Shown: positions 8,175-17,564, counted from the stretch's first letter. The stretch is DNA of 64,000 nucleotides from G965204755 sp965243415 (GCA_965243415.1 OZ251549.1:3472001-3536000); one strand, 5' to 3'. A program made the numbers and translations. The notes: a model not told the origin generated them from the letters alone.

Positions 8175-9950
8175 TCAGCGGAAGTCGGGGACGAAGGGCA
8201 GGAGCGCCAGGCGGGCGCCGCGGAGGGCCTCGTGGAGCAGCGGCAGCCGCGACCGAAAGGAGCCGGGAACCACTTCCGCCTCCAGCATCTCGAAGAGCGT
8301 CGGCGGACGCGGCAGCGTCACGATCTCCACCGGGGTCCCGGCGTCGAAGCCGGCCGCGACGACGGCGCCGCGCACCGCCTCCGGCAGGCCGCCGAGTTCG
8401 TCCACGAGGCCCGCGGAAACCGCCCCGGCCCCGGTGAACACGCGCCCCTGCCCCACCCGGTCGACCGCTTCCGGGGTGAGGCCGCGGGCGGCGGCGACCC
8501 GGTCGAGGAAGACCCCATACCCCTCGGTGATCGTCTCCCGGAGTTCTTCCATCTCCCCCTCGTCGAGCGGCCGCGCCGGACTCTGCCAGTTCGACGGCTC
8601 CCCGGCGGCCACGCGCTCCACCGCGAGCCCCACCTTCTCGTAGAGCCCGGCGAGGTTCAGCCGGAGGACATAGATACCGATGGAACCGGTGATGCTGAGC
8701 GGATTCGCCCAGATGCGCCGGGCCGAGGTCGCGACCCAGTAGCCGCCGGAGGCCGCCACATCCCCGAAGGAGGCGACGACCGGCTTGACCTCGTTCGCCC
8801 GCGACGCGGCGCGCCAGATGGTGTCGGAGGCGGTGTCCACCCCGCCGGGGCTCTCGATGCGCAGCACGACGGCGTCCACCGAGTCGTCCTCCGCCGCCGC
8901 TTCGAGCGCCCGCGCCAGGGTCTCGGCCCCGGCGACCGTGCCCAGCATCAGGTCCTGCCGACTCTCGCCGGGCGCGATGGCGCCGCGGACCCGGACCACC
9001 GCCACCTTGGCCCCGCCGCCCCCGGAGGCGCCGCCGCCGAAGCCCCCGGCGGGACCGAACGGGGAGCGGTCGCCGAGGTACCGGTCGAGCGAGACCGCCT
9101 CCCCCGCCAGCGCGCTCTCCAGTTCGTCGGGGTACCCGAGGACATCCACCAACCCGCGCTCCAGCGCCCGCGCCGCCGTGACCGGGCCGGCAGAGAGCAG
9201 CCGGTCCGCCTCCGCCCGTTCCAGTCCGCGGCCGGAGGCGACGGCGGCCGCGACTTCCTCCCGGAACGCCTCCGCCAGCTCCCCGAGTTGCTCCCGGTGT
9301 TCCGGGGTCATGTCGGAGCGGGTGAACACCTGCGGCGCCGTCTTGTAGGCGCCGATGGCGGCGGCCTGCGCCTCCACGCCGATCTTCTCCAGCAGGTCGC
9401 CGTAGAAGACCACTTCCGCCGACACGCCGAAGAACCCCAACTGCCCCAGCGGATGCGCGTGGATCGTTTCCGCGGCGGTTCCCAGGTAGTAGCCGAGCAG
9501 GTCGGCGTAGGTCAGGCGCGCCGTGACCGGCTTGCCCGAGTCGGCGAACCGGAGCGCGGCGTCGCGGAGGCTCCGGGCCCGCGCCCAGCCGAGCGCGGTG
9601 GCGCCGAGTTCCAGATGCAGCCCGGCGATCCCGGGGTCCTCGGCGGCGCGGGCGATCCCCTCGAGCAACTCGTGGAAGGTCCGGCCGGGGTCCACGAACG
9701 GGAACGGCTCGTGGGGCAGCGCCTCGGGATAGGCCGCGGTGGCGTCCACGCTGAGGACCGCGCCCTCCGGGACCCCCGCCCCTCCGCCGCCGAGAACGAA
9801 GAGCGCCGCCAGCAGGCCGACGAACAGGGCCGCGAGCGCCGCCGAACCCAGCAGAAGCCAAAGGAGACAGCCGCGCCGCCGCGGCGCCGGCGGGGGCGGA
9901 GGGGGCGCCGGCCTTCCGGAGAAACCCGCCGGAGAACCCAACGCGCTCAC
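8175..9950 (-). CDS. sppA: Signal peptide peptidase SppA, long form
   Basis: A 591-residue membrane-anchored serine protease that degrades leftover signal peptides. After a Pro-rich cytoplasmic lead comes one transmembrane helix (about 28-53). Two tandem SppA/ClpP-like domains follow, as in the ~67 kDa E. coli form. The catalytic dyad is visible: Lys203 in IGAYKTAP of the N-terminal domain and Ser401 in DVAASGGYWVA of the C-terminal domain. The GSIGIY segment and the oligomerisation region are also present. A Gly-rich linker (about 300-314) separates the halves. The GTG start is at 9948-9950; no strong Shine-Dalgarno is seen. It lies downstream of the TPR gene on the same strand (132 bp gap) and may share its transcript. 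Confidence 0.88.
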   Translation of the reverse strand: MSALGSPAGFSGRPAPPPPPPAPRRRGCLLWLLLGSAALAALFVGLLAALFVLGGGGAGVPEGAVLSVDATAAYPEALPHEPFPFVDPGRTFHELLEGIARAAEDPGIAGLHLELGATALGWARARSLRDAALRFADSGKPVTARLTYADLLGYYLGTAAETIHAHPLGQLGFFGVSAEVVFYGDLLEKIGVEAQAAAIGAYKTAPQVFTRSDMTPEHREQLGELAEAFREEVAAAVASGRGLERAEADRLLSAGPVTAARALERGLVDVLGYPDELESALAGEAVSLDRYLGDRSPFGPAGGFGGGASGGGGAKVAVVRVRGAIAPGESRQDLMLGTVAGAETLARALEAAAEDDSVDAVVLRIESPGGVDTASDTIWRAASRANEVKPVVASFGDVAASGGYWVATSARRIWANPLSITGSIGIYVLRLNLAGLYEKVGLAVERVAAGEPSNWQSPARPLDEGEMEELRETITEGYGVFLDRVAAARGLTPEAVDRVGQGRVFTGAGAVSAGLVDELGGLPEAVRGAVVAAGFDAGTPVEIVTLPRPPTLFEMLEAEVVPGSFRSRLPLLHEALRGARLALLPFVPDFR

Positions 9951-10082
9951 CGCGCCGCCCCGGAGGGGCGTCCCCGGGCCGCGCGGCGCCGGCGGTCGAA
10001 CGAGCCCCCGAGCGGAGCCGGCACCGCCGGACCGGACGAGGATCGAAGCGACCGGCTCACCGCCACTGCCCCTCCGAGGACC

Positions 10083-10886
10083 TCAGGAGCTCGCGTCCGG
10101 GTTCCCGGTTTCTCCGGCCGGCGTCCCGGCCTCCGGGTCGCCGCCGGGGGCCCCGGCCTCCCCGCTGCTCCCCGCCGCCCCGGGAGCGGCGGCGCCGCCC
10201 TCCCCGTCGGTCGGCAGCCGCGCCCGCCGGGCTTCCGCCGCGGCCCGGTACGGCGAGAGGGGGAACTCCTCGGCGATCCGCTCGTAGAGCGCCGCCGCGG
10301 CTTCCGGGCGGCCCTCCTCTTCTTCGAGAACCCCCAACTCGAAGAGCACCGGGTCGAGCGGCAGGTCCCCGGCGCGCCGGTCGAGCAGACTGCGGTACGC
10401 CGCCGCGGCTTCCCCGCCCGCTCCGCTGCGCCGCCGGACCCCGGCGAGGTCCATGGTCGCGAGGGAATCGAGCAGGTCGCCGCGGCCGCGCACCTCCTCG
10501 AAACTGGCCGCCGCCGCTTCGAGTTCGCCGAGGGCCCGCTGGCAGACGCCGGCGTAGTAGCGGGCGGTGCGGCCCTCGAGGGCCCGGCCGCGGCTGTCGG
10601 CCAACTCGATCAACCCGGCGAGCGCGGTCCGGCAGGGCTCGCGCTGACCGATCTCCCCGTCCGGCGCCGTCGAGAGGTCCGCGGTCAGCCGGGCCAGCCG
10701 CGCCTCCGCCGCCTCGCGCCGGGTGCTCCGCTGCACCAGCAGCCCGCCGAGGAGCAGCGCCGCGCCCACCGCGGCCAGAACGGCGGTCAGCACCGCCCTC
10801 CGGTGGTCCCGGGCCCAGTCGGTCGCCTGTTCGATCCGCAGGATCAGGGCGTCGGTCTCGAGTCGCCGTCGTTCTTCGCGCCGCAT
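10083..10886 (-). CDS. Membrane-anchored TPR protein (YfgM-like)
   Basis: A 267-residue protein: a charged cytoplasmic lead (MRREERRRLETDALILRIEQ), one transmembrane helix (about 31-52), then an extracytoplasmic helical region of TPR-like repeats (for example YYAGVCQRALGELEAAAASFEEV and LFELGVLEEEEGRPEAAAALYERI). The end is a Gly/Pro/Ala-rich tail. The layout matches periplasmic TPR tethers such as YfgM, which assist secretion and outer-membrane assembly, though family membership is not certain. It sits between the VWA protein and SppA on one strand. Its probable promoter overlaps the VWA stop codon. Confidence 0.65.
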   Translation of the reverse strand: MRREERRRLETDALILRIEQATDWARDHRRAVLTAVLAAVGAALLLGGLLVQRSTRREAAEARLARLTADLSTAPDGEIGQREPCRTALAGLIELADSRGRALEGRTARYYAGVCQRALGELEAAAASFEEVRGRGDLLDSLATMDLAGVRRRSGAGGEAAAAYRSLLDRRAGDLPLDPVLFELGVLEEEEGRPEAAAALYERIAEEFPLSPYRAAAEARRARLPTDGEGGAAAPGAAGSSGEAGAPGGDPEAGTPAGETGNPDASS

Positions 10887-10942
10887 CGGTGGAGGTGGGT
10901 GTCAGTCGGGTCCGCGCGGGGTCGGGGGCGGGGGAACCGGAA

Positions 10943-10948
10943 ATTCTA
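10943..10948 (-). promoter_or_regulatory. -10 element TAGAAT of the TPR gene, overlapping the VWA stop
   Basis: On the minus strand the TAG stop of the VWA gene (10946-10948) is also the first half of TAGAAT. It is followed by TTCCGGTTCCCCCGC, almost the same downstream sequence as at the PQQ dehydrogenase promoter (62907-62912). The ATG is 56 nt further on. No -35 consensus is visible. Confidence 0.4.
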
Positions 10949-13591
10949 GGCGCTCCGGCCCGCCGCCGGGGTACGGAGTCCGGGGAGCGGCGCCCGCGGC
11001 GAGACGAGCGCCCGGAGCCGCGTCCAGAGCCACGGAGTCCGGCGCACCGACAGGTCGAGCAGGTAGGCGGCCAGGGCGAGCAGCAGGAGCAGCGGCCACA
11101 ACTCCCGGGAGCGGATCACCCGGTCGCCGCCGGCGGAGAGCGCTTCGGCGATGGTCGGCGCCACCCGGCCCCCGGTCTCCGCCGCCAGGACCGCGAGGGC
11201 CTCCTCGTCGGCCGGCAGGAACCGGTACTCGTCCGGATAACTGAGGTGGATCGCGCGCTCGAGCGGCCTCCCGGCCGCCCCCGCCCGGAGATCCGGCGGC
11301 AGAGAGTCCTCGAGCAGCCGGAACCGGGCGGTGTCCCCCGGCTCCAGGTCCAGGGGGATCTCGGTCTCGAACCGGCCCGGGCCGGTCTGCCGCAACGGGG
11401 CGCGTCCGGCGCGCCCGCCGGCGCGCACTTCGAGTTCCGGGCTCACCCCGCCGGGATAGGCGCCGTCCTCGCCGATCAGCGACAGTTGCGCTGTCGCGGC
11501 CCCGCCCCGCCGGACGACCTCGAAGTCCACCTCCGGGCCGGAGCCGCGCCGCATCGCGTCGCGGACCACCTGCGTCCAGAACCGCCCGTACCCCTCCCAG
11601 CCGACCCAGTCCGCCGCCCAGCGGTTCTTGCAGTCCGAAGTGAACATCGCCGCCCGGCCCAGTCCGTACTGCCATCTCGCGAGGAGCGGTTCCTCCTCCG
11701 GCCCTTCGAGCAGGACCTCCGCGGTGTCCTTCGCCATGGTGGCGACGAACCCCTTGAGTTCCGGCGCGGCCTCGAAGTCCAGTCCGTCGAGCACCCGCGC
11801 CTGCTGCCGCACCACCGGCCGGAACGGCTCCTCGACGAGCGTGGCGTCGAGCGCGATCTGCGTCTCCTCCACGAAGATCTGCTGCACCCGCGCCGCGTCC
11901 CGGATGAAATAACTCCGGCCGTCGCCCCACTCGGCGATGTCCGACAGCAACTCCCGGTCGGCTTCCTCGCCCACCGCGACCGTGGAGATGGTGATCTCGT
12001 CCTCCTGCATCCGGGTGACCAGATCCTCGTAGTCGTCCGGGTAGGTCTTCCCGTCGGAGAGCAGGATCACGTGCTTGACCTTGGACGGGCTCTCGTTCAA
12101 CTGCTCGTAGGAGCGGTCGAGCGCCGGGTAGATGTTCGTCTGCGCGCTGGCCTGGATGCGGCTGATGCCTTCCTTGATCCAGTCGCGGTCGGCGACCACC
12201 TGCAGCGGGATCGTGGTGTACGGATTCCAGTCGAAGGTGACCACCCCGAAACGGTGGGTGTCCTCGAGCAGGTCGAGCGCCGCCTTGGTGGCTTCCTTGG
12301 CCAGCGCGATCTTCCGCCCGTACATGCTGTACGACTTGTCGAGCACGATCACCAGCGAGAGGTCCTTCCACTTCTCCTCGATGCGGAAGTCCACCGGGAG
12401 CGCCTCTTCCAGGATCGAGTCCGAGTAGCCGTCCTCGCCGTAACTGGACTCGCCGGCGGCGAACACCAGTCCCCCGCCGGCGTCCCGCACATAGCGGGTC
12501 AGCCGCTCCATGGTGGGTTCCGGCAGTTCCGTCGGGGGGATGTCGCTGAGGACCACCGCGTCCCAGGGGGCCAGGTCGCGGAAGGCGAGCGACGCCGGGG
12601 AACCGGTCTCGACTTCGAGGCCTCCCTCTTCGAGGGCCGCGAGCAGGTAGCGGGCGCTGGCCGGCTGCCCCTCCACATAGAGGACCCGGGCGGCGGCGCC
12701 CACCGGGGTCTCCACCGCCCGCCGGTCGTTCCGCGGCAACCGGTCCCCCGCCACTTCGATCTCCGCTTCGAGGAGCGCCATCCCCGGGTCGTCGAGCCGC
12801 ACCGGGATCGGGACCGTGGAAACCCCCGCCGGCAGCGGTACCGAGACCGCCGCCAGCGTGACGCCGTCCCGGAGGAGGCGCAGGGTCGCCGGGCCGCCCT
12901 CCGCCGAGAAGACCTCCACCTCCACCGCCACCATCTCCCCGGCGCGGACTCCGGGCGGCACCCGGACCCGGTTCACCAGGCCGCCGCCGTCGCTGCGCAC
13001 CGCCGCCGGCGCCGGGAAAAGGCGCACGCCGCCGTCCTTGAGCAGCGAGAGCGCCCGCTCCGCCTCCCCCTCGGTGGCCCGGCCGTCGCTGAAGAGCACC
13101 AGCCGCTTGAGCCGGTCCGGCGGGAACCGGGAGGCGGCGTGGCGGAGCGCCGCTTCGATGTTCGTCCGGCCCTGGTCGAGCGCGCCGGGCGGCGGGCGGC
13201 CCTCGGCGGCGGCGCTGTCGAACACCTGCACGCCGAGGAGGGACTGCGCGTCCGGAACGGAGACCGGACGGTCGGCGAAGGCGATGAAGTGGGCGTTGCC
13301 GGGGCCCAGCCGGCGGCTCGCTTCCTCCGCCCAGGCGACGGCGTCGCGAATGGAGTCCGCGGCCACGCTGCGCGAGACATCGAGGAGGAACGCCGCCGAG
13401 ACCTCCCGGGAGCCGGCGCGCACCACCGGCCGGCAGAGCGCGAAGAGGAGCAGTCCGGCGGCGAGCGCCCGCAGGATCAACGAAGCCCGAAGCCGCGGCT
13501 TCGGCCAACGCAGTTCGGACCGGAGGCCGGCGAAGATCACCGCCCCGACCAGGGGGAGCAGGAGCAGCGGCCAGACCGCTTCGAGGGTCAT
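10946..13591 (-). CDS. Membrane protein with two VWA domains (BatA/GATase-like)
   Basis: An 881-residue protein. It has N-terminal hydrophobic helices (about 5-22 and 38-58), an N-terminal VWA-like part starting SAAFLLDVSRSVA, an Ig-like middle, and a second VWA domain with a full MIDAS motif in LVIVLDKSYSMYGR and VILLSDGKTYPDD. After LARWQYGLGRAAMFTSD comes a tail with a last membrane helix (LWPLLLLLALAAYLL). Proteins of this build (VWA with glutamine-amidotransferase-like fold) are common beside MoxR/BatA genes and are thought to act in metal-dependent protein assembly at the membrane; here no MoxR is adjacent. The start ATG lies inside a 14-bp tandem repeat, so repeat number could change translation. 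It is the first gene of a VWA-TPR-SppA strand group. Confidence 0.7.
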   Translation of the reverse strand: MTLEAVWPLLLLPLVGAVIFAGLRSELRWPKPRLRASLILRALAAGLLLFALCRPVVRAGSREVSAAFLLDVSRSVAADSIRDAVAWAEEASRRLGPGNAHFIAFADRPVSVPDAQSLLGVQVFDSAAAEGRPPPGALDQGRTNIEAALRHAASRFPPDRLKRLVLFSDGRATEGEAERALSLLKDGGVRLFPAPAAVRSDGGGLVNRVRVPPGVRAGEMVAVEVEVFSAEGGPATLRLLRDGVTLAAVSVPLPAGVSTVPIPVRLDDPGMALLEAEIEVAGDRLPRNDRRAVETPVGAAARVLYVEGQPASARYLLAALEEGGLEVETGSPASLAFRDLAPWDAVVLSDIPPTELPEPTMERLTRYVRDAGGGLVFAAGESSYGEDGYSDSILEEALPVDFRIEEKWKDLSLVIVLDKSYSMYGRKIALAKEATKAALDLLEDTHRFGVVTFDWNPYTTIPLQVVADRDWIKEGISRIQASAQTNIYPALDRSYEQLNESPSKVKHVILLSDGKTYPDDYEDLVTRMQEDEITISTVAVGEEADRELLSDIAEWGDGRSYFIRDAARVQQIFVEETQIALDATLVEEPFRPVVRQQARVLDGLDFEAAPELKGFVATMAKDTAEVLLEGPEEEPLLARWQYGLGRAAMFTSDCKNRWAADWVGWEGYGRFWTQVVRDAMRRGSGPEVDFEVVRRGGAATAQLSLIGEDGAYPGGVSPELEVRAGGRAGRAPLRQTGPGRFETEIPLDLEPGDTARFRLLEDSLPPDLRAGAAGRPLERAIHLSYPDEYRFLPADEEALAVLAAETGGRVAPTIAEALSAGGDRVIRSRELWPLLLLLALAAYLLDLSVRRTPWLWTRLRALVSPRAPLPGLRTPAAGRSA

Positions 13592-13657
13592 CGGGGACTT
13601 CTCATCGGGGACTTCTCATCGGAGACTTCTTATCGGGGACTTCTCATCGGGGACCTC
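13588..13657 (-). repeat. Five 14-bp tandem repeats spanning the VWA start codon
   Basis: On the plus strand the unit is TCATCGGGGACTTC. Five head-to-tail copies run 13588-13601, 13602-13615, 13616-13629, 13630-13643 and 13644-13657 (units 3, 4 and 5 each differ by one base). On the coding strand each unit reads GAAGTCCCCGATGA, so almost every copy carries its own ATG. The annotated start is the ATG of the copy nearest the gene. No Shine-Dalgarno exists except the GAGAAG inside the repeat. The rest of the 310-base gap to 13902 holds no gene. Confidence 0.9.
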
Positions 13658-13890
13658 GCGGCGGAACCGCTGCCGGCGGCCCCGGGGGAAGCGCGGGAAT
13701 CGATCCAGGCGAGAACAAGCGGTTACTTTCGCATACTCGGCCCCACCGGAGCGCGAACCACGGGACCTCTGCCGGGCGGACGGACGATTCGAGCCCGGGA
13801 CCGGGAGTCGCCTGACCTCCGACCGCGCTCCCGCCGGCCGTACTCCCGCCGGCCGGCGGGGGGAAGCGGGGAGCGGCGCCCCGCGCCGAA

Positions 13891-13896
13891 TAGAGT
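13891..13896 (+). promoter_or_regulatory. Leaderless -10 element TAGAGT
   Basis: TAGAGT ends six bases before the ATG at 13903. In GC-rich bacteria this TANNNT-N6-ATG arrangement marks leaderless transcripts. No Shine-Dalgarno precedes the ATG, which fits. Confidence 0.5.
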
Positions 13897-13902
13897 GTGC
13901 CG

Positions 13903-14715
13903 ATGCCCCTTCGCGCCCCGCTCGTCGCCGGGGTCGCCCTCGCGGCGCTGGCGGCAGCGGGGGCGGCCGCCGCGATCGTCCCGGCCCGAACCGGTTCGGA
14001 ACGGACCGGCTTCGCCGCGGCTGGGGGCAACGCCCGCGCGGGGGAGTCCCGCCGCGCCGCCGAACCGCTCCCCGACTTCGGAGAGCGCCCGGAGGAGTGC
14101 CCGTCGCCTACGGTCTCGCTGCGGGGCGCCTGGCGCCCGCCGACGGGGCACGAGTGGACGAGCCGTACCGAGCTGGAGGCCTCCACGACGCATCGGTCGG
14201 CCAGCCGCGGAGCGAAGACCCGCGACTTCGAAACCCTGGGGCACATCGAGGTCGCCTCGGTTTCACGGATCGGCACGCGGTCGGCGCTGCGGTGCCGGGG
14301 CGAACGCTGCGTGGTCTGCCCGCCGGAGGTCGAGGGAGTCTTCGGCTACGAGTTCCACCGGATCCTGCTCGCCCGGGACCTCGAGGGCGCCGAGTGCCAC
14401 CGACAGGCGGCCCTGGCTCACGAACGCCTCCACGCCGACCTCTACGCGGCGGCGGAACGCCGATTCCTGCCGCGGCTGCGCGCCGCCCTGCGGGCCCGCC
14501 TCGCCCGGCTGACCCCGGTCACCACCGACCGGACCGGAGCGGAGGAGGTGCAGGCCCGTTGGCAGGCCGCCCTGGAGCGGGTGATCGGGGACCTGGCGGA
14601 GCAGATGGACCGGGAGACCGACGCGCAGCAGGACCAACTGGACACCGAGGCCGCCTACCGCCGCTGGAGCGCCGAGACCGAGGCCCGCTGCGGCCCTTTC
14701 CCCACCCGGGACTGA
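13903..14715 (+). CDS. Secreted protein with an HExxH motif, possible metalloprotease
   Basis: A 270-residue protein. The first ~28 residues (MPLRAPLVAGVALAALAAAG) are a signal peptide or membrane anchor. The middle has Cys pairs (CRGERCVVC). At residues 173-177 is HERLH, within AALAHERLHADLY, which fits the HExxH zinc site of gluzincin-type proteases. The C-terminal ~90 residues are charged and helical with a final Cys. It resembles the DUF922 style of secreted putative Zn proteases, but I cannot confirm the family. A GTG six bases upstream gives two extra residues; I prefer ATG because a TAGAGT element sits exactly six bases before it. It stands alone between divergent and convergent neighbours. 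Confidence 0.55.
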   Translation: MPLRAPLVAGVALAALAAAGAAAAIVPARTGSERTGFAAAGGNARAGESRRAAEPLPDFGERPEECPSPTVSLRGAWRPPTGHEWTSRTELEASTTHRSASRGAKTRDFETLGHIEVASVSRIGTRSALRCRGERCVVCPPEVEGVFGYEFHRILLARDLEGAECHRQAALAHERLHADLYAAAERRFLPRLRAALRARLARLTPVTTDRTGAEEVQARWQAALERVIGDLAEQMDRETDAQQDQLDTEAAYRRWSAETEARCGPFPTRD

Positions 14716-14874
14716 GCGCCGTCCAACCCCGCCCGGCCGCCCCGACCCGATTCCGACCCGGTTCCGACCCGGTCCGGCAGTGTTCCGCCGACGCCTCCGG
14801 CGAACCGCCACCGCCCCTCCGCCGCGCTCCGGGCCCGCGCGCTCCGGTCGAACCGGGGCCGCCCCGATCCTGCT

Positions 14875-14880
14875 AATCTC
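14875..14880 (+). promoter_or_regulatory. Candidate -10 TAATCT for the LVIVD gene
   Basis: TAATCT is the only A/T-rich hexamer in the 231-base gap before the ATG at 14948. It gives a leader of about 60 nt, similar to the distances seen at other candidate promoters in this window. Confidence 0.35.
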
Positions 14881-14947
14881 GCCCTTCGGCCCCGGAGCGC
14901 CGCGCCTCGGAGGCGCCTCCCGCCGAGGCCCCCGAGGGAGGACCGCC

Positions 14948-17038
14948 ATGGAAGTACCGGGCCCTGCGTCCCGCATCGCCGCCGCCGCGCTCGGCCTCGC
15001 GCTGACCGCCGCCGCCGCGCCCGGACAGGAGGCCGCCCCGCCCCGGATCGTCCTCGAGCCGGCGGAATTGACCCTGGCGATGGGCGAATCGCGCCAGTTG
15101 ACGGCGACGGTGCTCGACGCCGACGGCAACGAGATCCCGGACGCCCGGGTGGTGTTCTTCTCCGGGAACCGCCTCGCGCTCACCGTGACCCCGAGCGGGT
15201 TCGTCTCCGCGAACCGGCCCGGCGCGCACCGGGCCACCGCGCTCCTGCCGGACCAGCCCTTCGACGGCGCCTGGGACTACTACAGCAGCCGCGACCCCGG
15301 CGTCCGCGCCTCGATCACGGTGACCGTCCCCCGCCCGGAGATCACCGAGTTGTCCTTCGACGAGACCCCGGAAGAGGTCTGGGCCGGCACCGCGCGCCCC
15401 TTCCCCGTTTCCGGACGCGACCGCGCCGGCGACCTCCGACCGGGCCTGGCCGTCGAGTACTCGGTGAGCGATGCGGCAGTGGCGGCGGTGGACGACTTCG
15501 GCATGGTGTCCTTCCTCGCCCCGGGCGGGGTGCGGCTGACGGCCTCCGCCGGCGCGGTGACCGCCGAGCACCGGATGCGGGTGCGGGAGAACCCGACCGC
15601 CCGGATCGTCCTGGAAGCCCCGGACCGGGCCGAGGCGCGCACCGGGGAAGTGCTGCGCTTCCGGGCCGAGGCGCAGGACGCGGACGGGAACCCGCTCCCC
15701 GGAGCGCCGGTCCGCTTCGCCCTCGAATCCCGCCCCGACCGCCACCGGCCGGAGTCGCTGGGGGCCGGCGCCCCGGCGCAGATCACCCCCGACGGCCGGT
15801 TCGTGGCGGAGCAGCCGGGGCTCTACACGGTGGTCGCCCTGAGCGGCGACCGCCTGGCCCGCCGCACCGTCCGGGCGGTCCCCCGGAATGTCGGCCGGGA
15901 AGTGGAGTTCCTCGGCCACGCCCGGGTCTCCGACCGGGTCACCGCCGACCTGTGGGTCTGGGAGGGGGTGGACGGTCGCGACTACGCCGTCCACGGCACC
16001 TGGAACGCCGAGGGGCATGCCTATTTCTACGATGTGACCGACCCCCGGAACCTGGAACTCATCGACACCGTGCAGGTGGACGCCCGCACCGTGAACGATG
16101 TGAAGGTCTCGGCGGACGGGACCCTCTGCGTCCTCAGTCGGGAGGGCGCCTCGAACCGCCGCAACGGGATCGTCCTGCTCGATGTGACGAACCCCCGGGA
16201 GGTCGAGATCCTCGCCAGTTTCGACGAGGGGCTCACCGGCGGCGTCCACAATGTCTTCGTCGAAGAGAACCATGTCTATGCGGTGAACAACGGCCGCCGC
16301 TTCGATGTGGTGAATGTGGAGGATCCGCGCAACCCCTTCCGGGTCTCCCGGTTCGAGACCACCACCCCGGGCCGCTCGGTCCACGATGTCTGGGTGCGCG
16401 ACGGCATCGCCTACCAGGCCGGACGGACGGACGGCCTGATCCTGGTGGATGTGGGCGGCGGCGGCCTCGGCGGCAGCCCGAACACCCCGGTGGAGATGGG
16501 CCGGTTCCCCCAGATCACCGGCTGGAACCACGCGGTCTGGCCCTTCCGCAGCCCCTCGACCGGCAAGCTGTATGTCATCGGCGGCGACGAGGCGTTCCAC
16601 CTGAACCCGCGCCGTCCCGAGGCCGGCGGCATCCTCTGGAAGGAGGGGATCCCCTCCCGCGCCAAGGGCTGGCTCCACTTCGTGGACTTCACCGACCCGG
16701 GGAACCCGGAAGAAGTGGCGCGGTTCCAACTCGCCGACTCCGGCCCCCACAACCTCTGGGTGGACTGGGAGGAGGAGGTCATGTATGTCGGCTACTACGA
16801 CGCCGGCCTGCGGGTGGTGGATGTCTCCGGCGAACTGCTCGGCGACCTCTACCGGCAGGGCCGGGAGATCGCCCGCTTCTTCCCCGAGGACAACGAGGGC
16901 TTCCTGGCGAACGCGGCGTTCACCTGGGGCCCGCAGCCGCACAAGGGCACGATCTTCCTCGCCGACTTCAACAGCGGCCTCTGGGCGGTCCGGCTGAAGC
17001 CGCCGGCGGACACCGGCGCCGGGGCCGGCAGCGAGTAG
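14948..17038 (+). CDS. Secreted Ig-like / LVIVD beta-propeller protein, copy 1
   Basis: A 696-residue exported protein. The signal peptide (about 1-24) ends near APGQEA. Three bacterial Ig-like segments follow: about 30-110 (LTLAMGESRQLTATVLDADG), 130-210 and 215-315 (GEVLRFRAEAQDADGNPLPG). Then comes a propeller of LVIVD-type repeats (about 320-690) with repeated short blades such as HAYFYDVTDPRN, GIVLLDVTNPRE, RFDVVNVEDPRN and GLRVVDVSGE. LVIVD proteins are surface or secreted proteins of unknown function. The ATG at 14948 follows a purine-rich GAGGGAGGACC; the upstream frame is not signal-like. A paralogue with the same order of domains lies at 18873-21191, and the hipBA pair sits between them. 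Confidence 0.75.
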   Translation: MEVPGPASRIAAAALGLALTAAAAPGQEAAPPRIVLEPAELTLAMGESRQLTATVLDADGNEIPDARVVFFSGNRLALTVTPSGFVSANRPGAHRATALLPDQPFDGAWDYYSSRDPGVRASITVTVPRPEITELSFDETPEEVWAGTARPFPVSGRDRAGDLRPGLAVEYSVSDAAVAAVDDFGMVSFLAPGGVRLTASAGAVTAEHRMRVRENPTARIVLEAPDRAEARTGEVLRFRAEAQDADGNPLPGAPVRFALESRPDRHRPESLGAGAPAQITPDGRFVAEQPGLYTVVALSGDRLARRTVRAVPRNVGREVEFLGHARVSDRVTADLWVWEGVDGRDYAVHGTWNAEGHAYFYDVTDPRNLELIDTVQVDARTVNDVKVSADGTLCVLSREGASNRRNGIVLLDVTNPREVEILASFDEGLTGGVHNVFVEENHVYAVNNGRRFDVVNVEDPRNPFRVSRFETTTPGRSVHDVWVRDGIAYQAGRTDGLILVDVGGGGLGGSPNTPVEMGRFPQITGWNHAVWPFRSPSTGKLYVIGGDEAFHLNPRRPEAGGILWKEGIPSRAKGWLHFVDFTDPGNPEEVARFQLADSGPHNLWVDWEEEVMYVGYYDAGLRVVDVSGELLGDLYRQGREIARFFPEDNEGFLANAAFTWGPQPHKGTIFLADFNSGLWAVRLKPPADTGAGAGSE

Positions 17039-17171
17039 CGGGCGATCGGCCGTTCCTCCCGGGGCGCCGGGGACGGTCCCGCACCGGCGAGGCCCGGGCG
17101 GGGCCGGGGCGCGTGTCGTTCTGGTGCCAGCCGAGTTCGGCAGTGCCGTTTCGGGCGGTACGGCTCCTTTC

Positions 17172-17222
17172 GAATGTTAGATTGAGGATACATAAATATG
17201 TTATATTGCTATTGATTTCACC
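17172..17222 (+). promoter_or_regulatory. A/T-rich promoter and operator of hipBA
   Basis: This ~50-base island is far richer in A/T than anything nearby. It contains TATATT (17202-17207) as a likely -10 and the perfect 5-bp inverted repeat AATAT-GTT-ATATT (17195-17207), a reasonable HipB operator half-pair. A clear -35 at correct spacing is not seen. Confidence 0.5.
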
Positions 17223-17564
17223 ATGCCGAACCGATCGGCCGCCGTCCAGGCTCCGCCCGCCGCCGTGGAGGAGGCCCTCGCGCGGCTCGGCCGGCGGCTG
17301 CGGGTGGCGCGTCTGCGGCGCAACCTGACCGCCGAGGAACTGGCCGGCCGCATCGGGGTCTCCCGGCAGACCGTCGCCGCCGTCGAACGCGGCCACCCCG
17401 GCGTCTCGGTCGGCGCGGTCCTGGGCGCGCTCCGGGCGCTCCGGCTCCTCGACCACCTCGACCCCGTCGCCGACCCGGCGCGCGACCGGGAGGGGCTGGC
17501 TCTCGAACTCGCCCGCGGCCGGAAGCGGGCCCGCCGACGGACCACGCTCGACGATGACTTCTGA
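17223..17564 (+). CDS. hipB: HipB-like XRE antitoxin
   Basis: A 113-residue protein with a helix-turn-helix XRE domain at about 25-80 (LGRRLRVARLRRNLTAEELAGRIGVSRQTVAAVERG). The arrangement with a HipA kinase directly downstream (17554, 11-bp overlap) identifies it as the antitoxin and autorepressor of a type II HipBA pair. The C-terminus is basic (GRKRARRRTTLDDDF). It starts with ATG 15 bases after the TATATT hexamer, so the leader is very short and no Shine-Dalgarno is seen. Confidence 0.85.
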   Translation: MPNRSAAVQAPPAAVEEALARLGRRLRVARLRRNLTAEELAGRIGVSRQTVAAVERGHPGVSVGAVLGALRALRLLDHLDPVADPARDREGLALELARGRKRARRRTTLDDDF

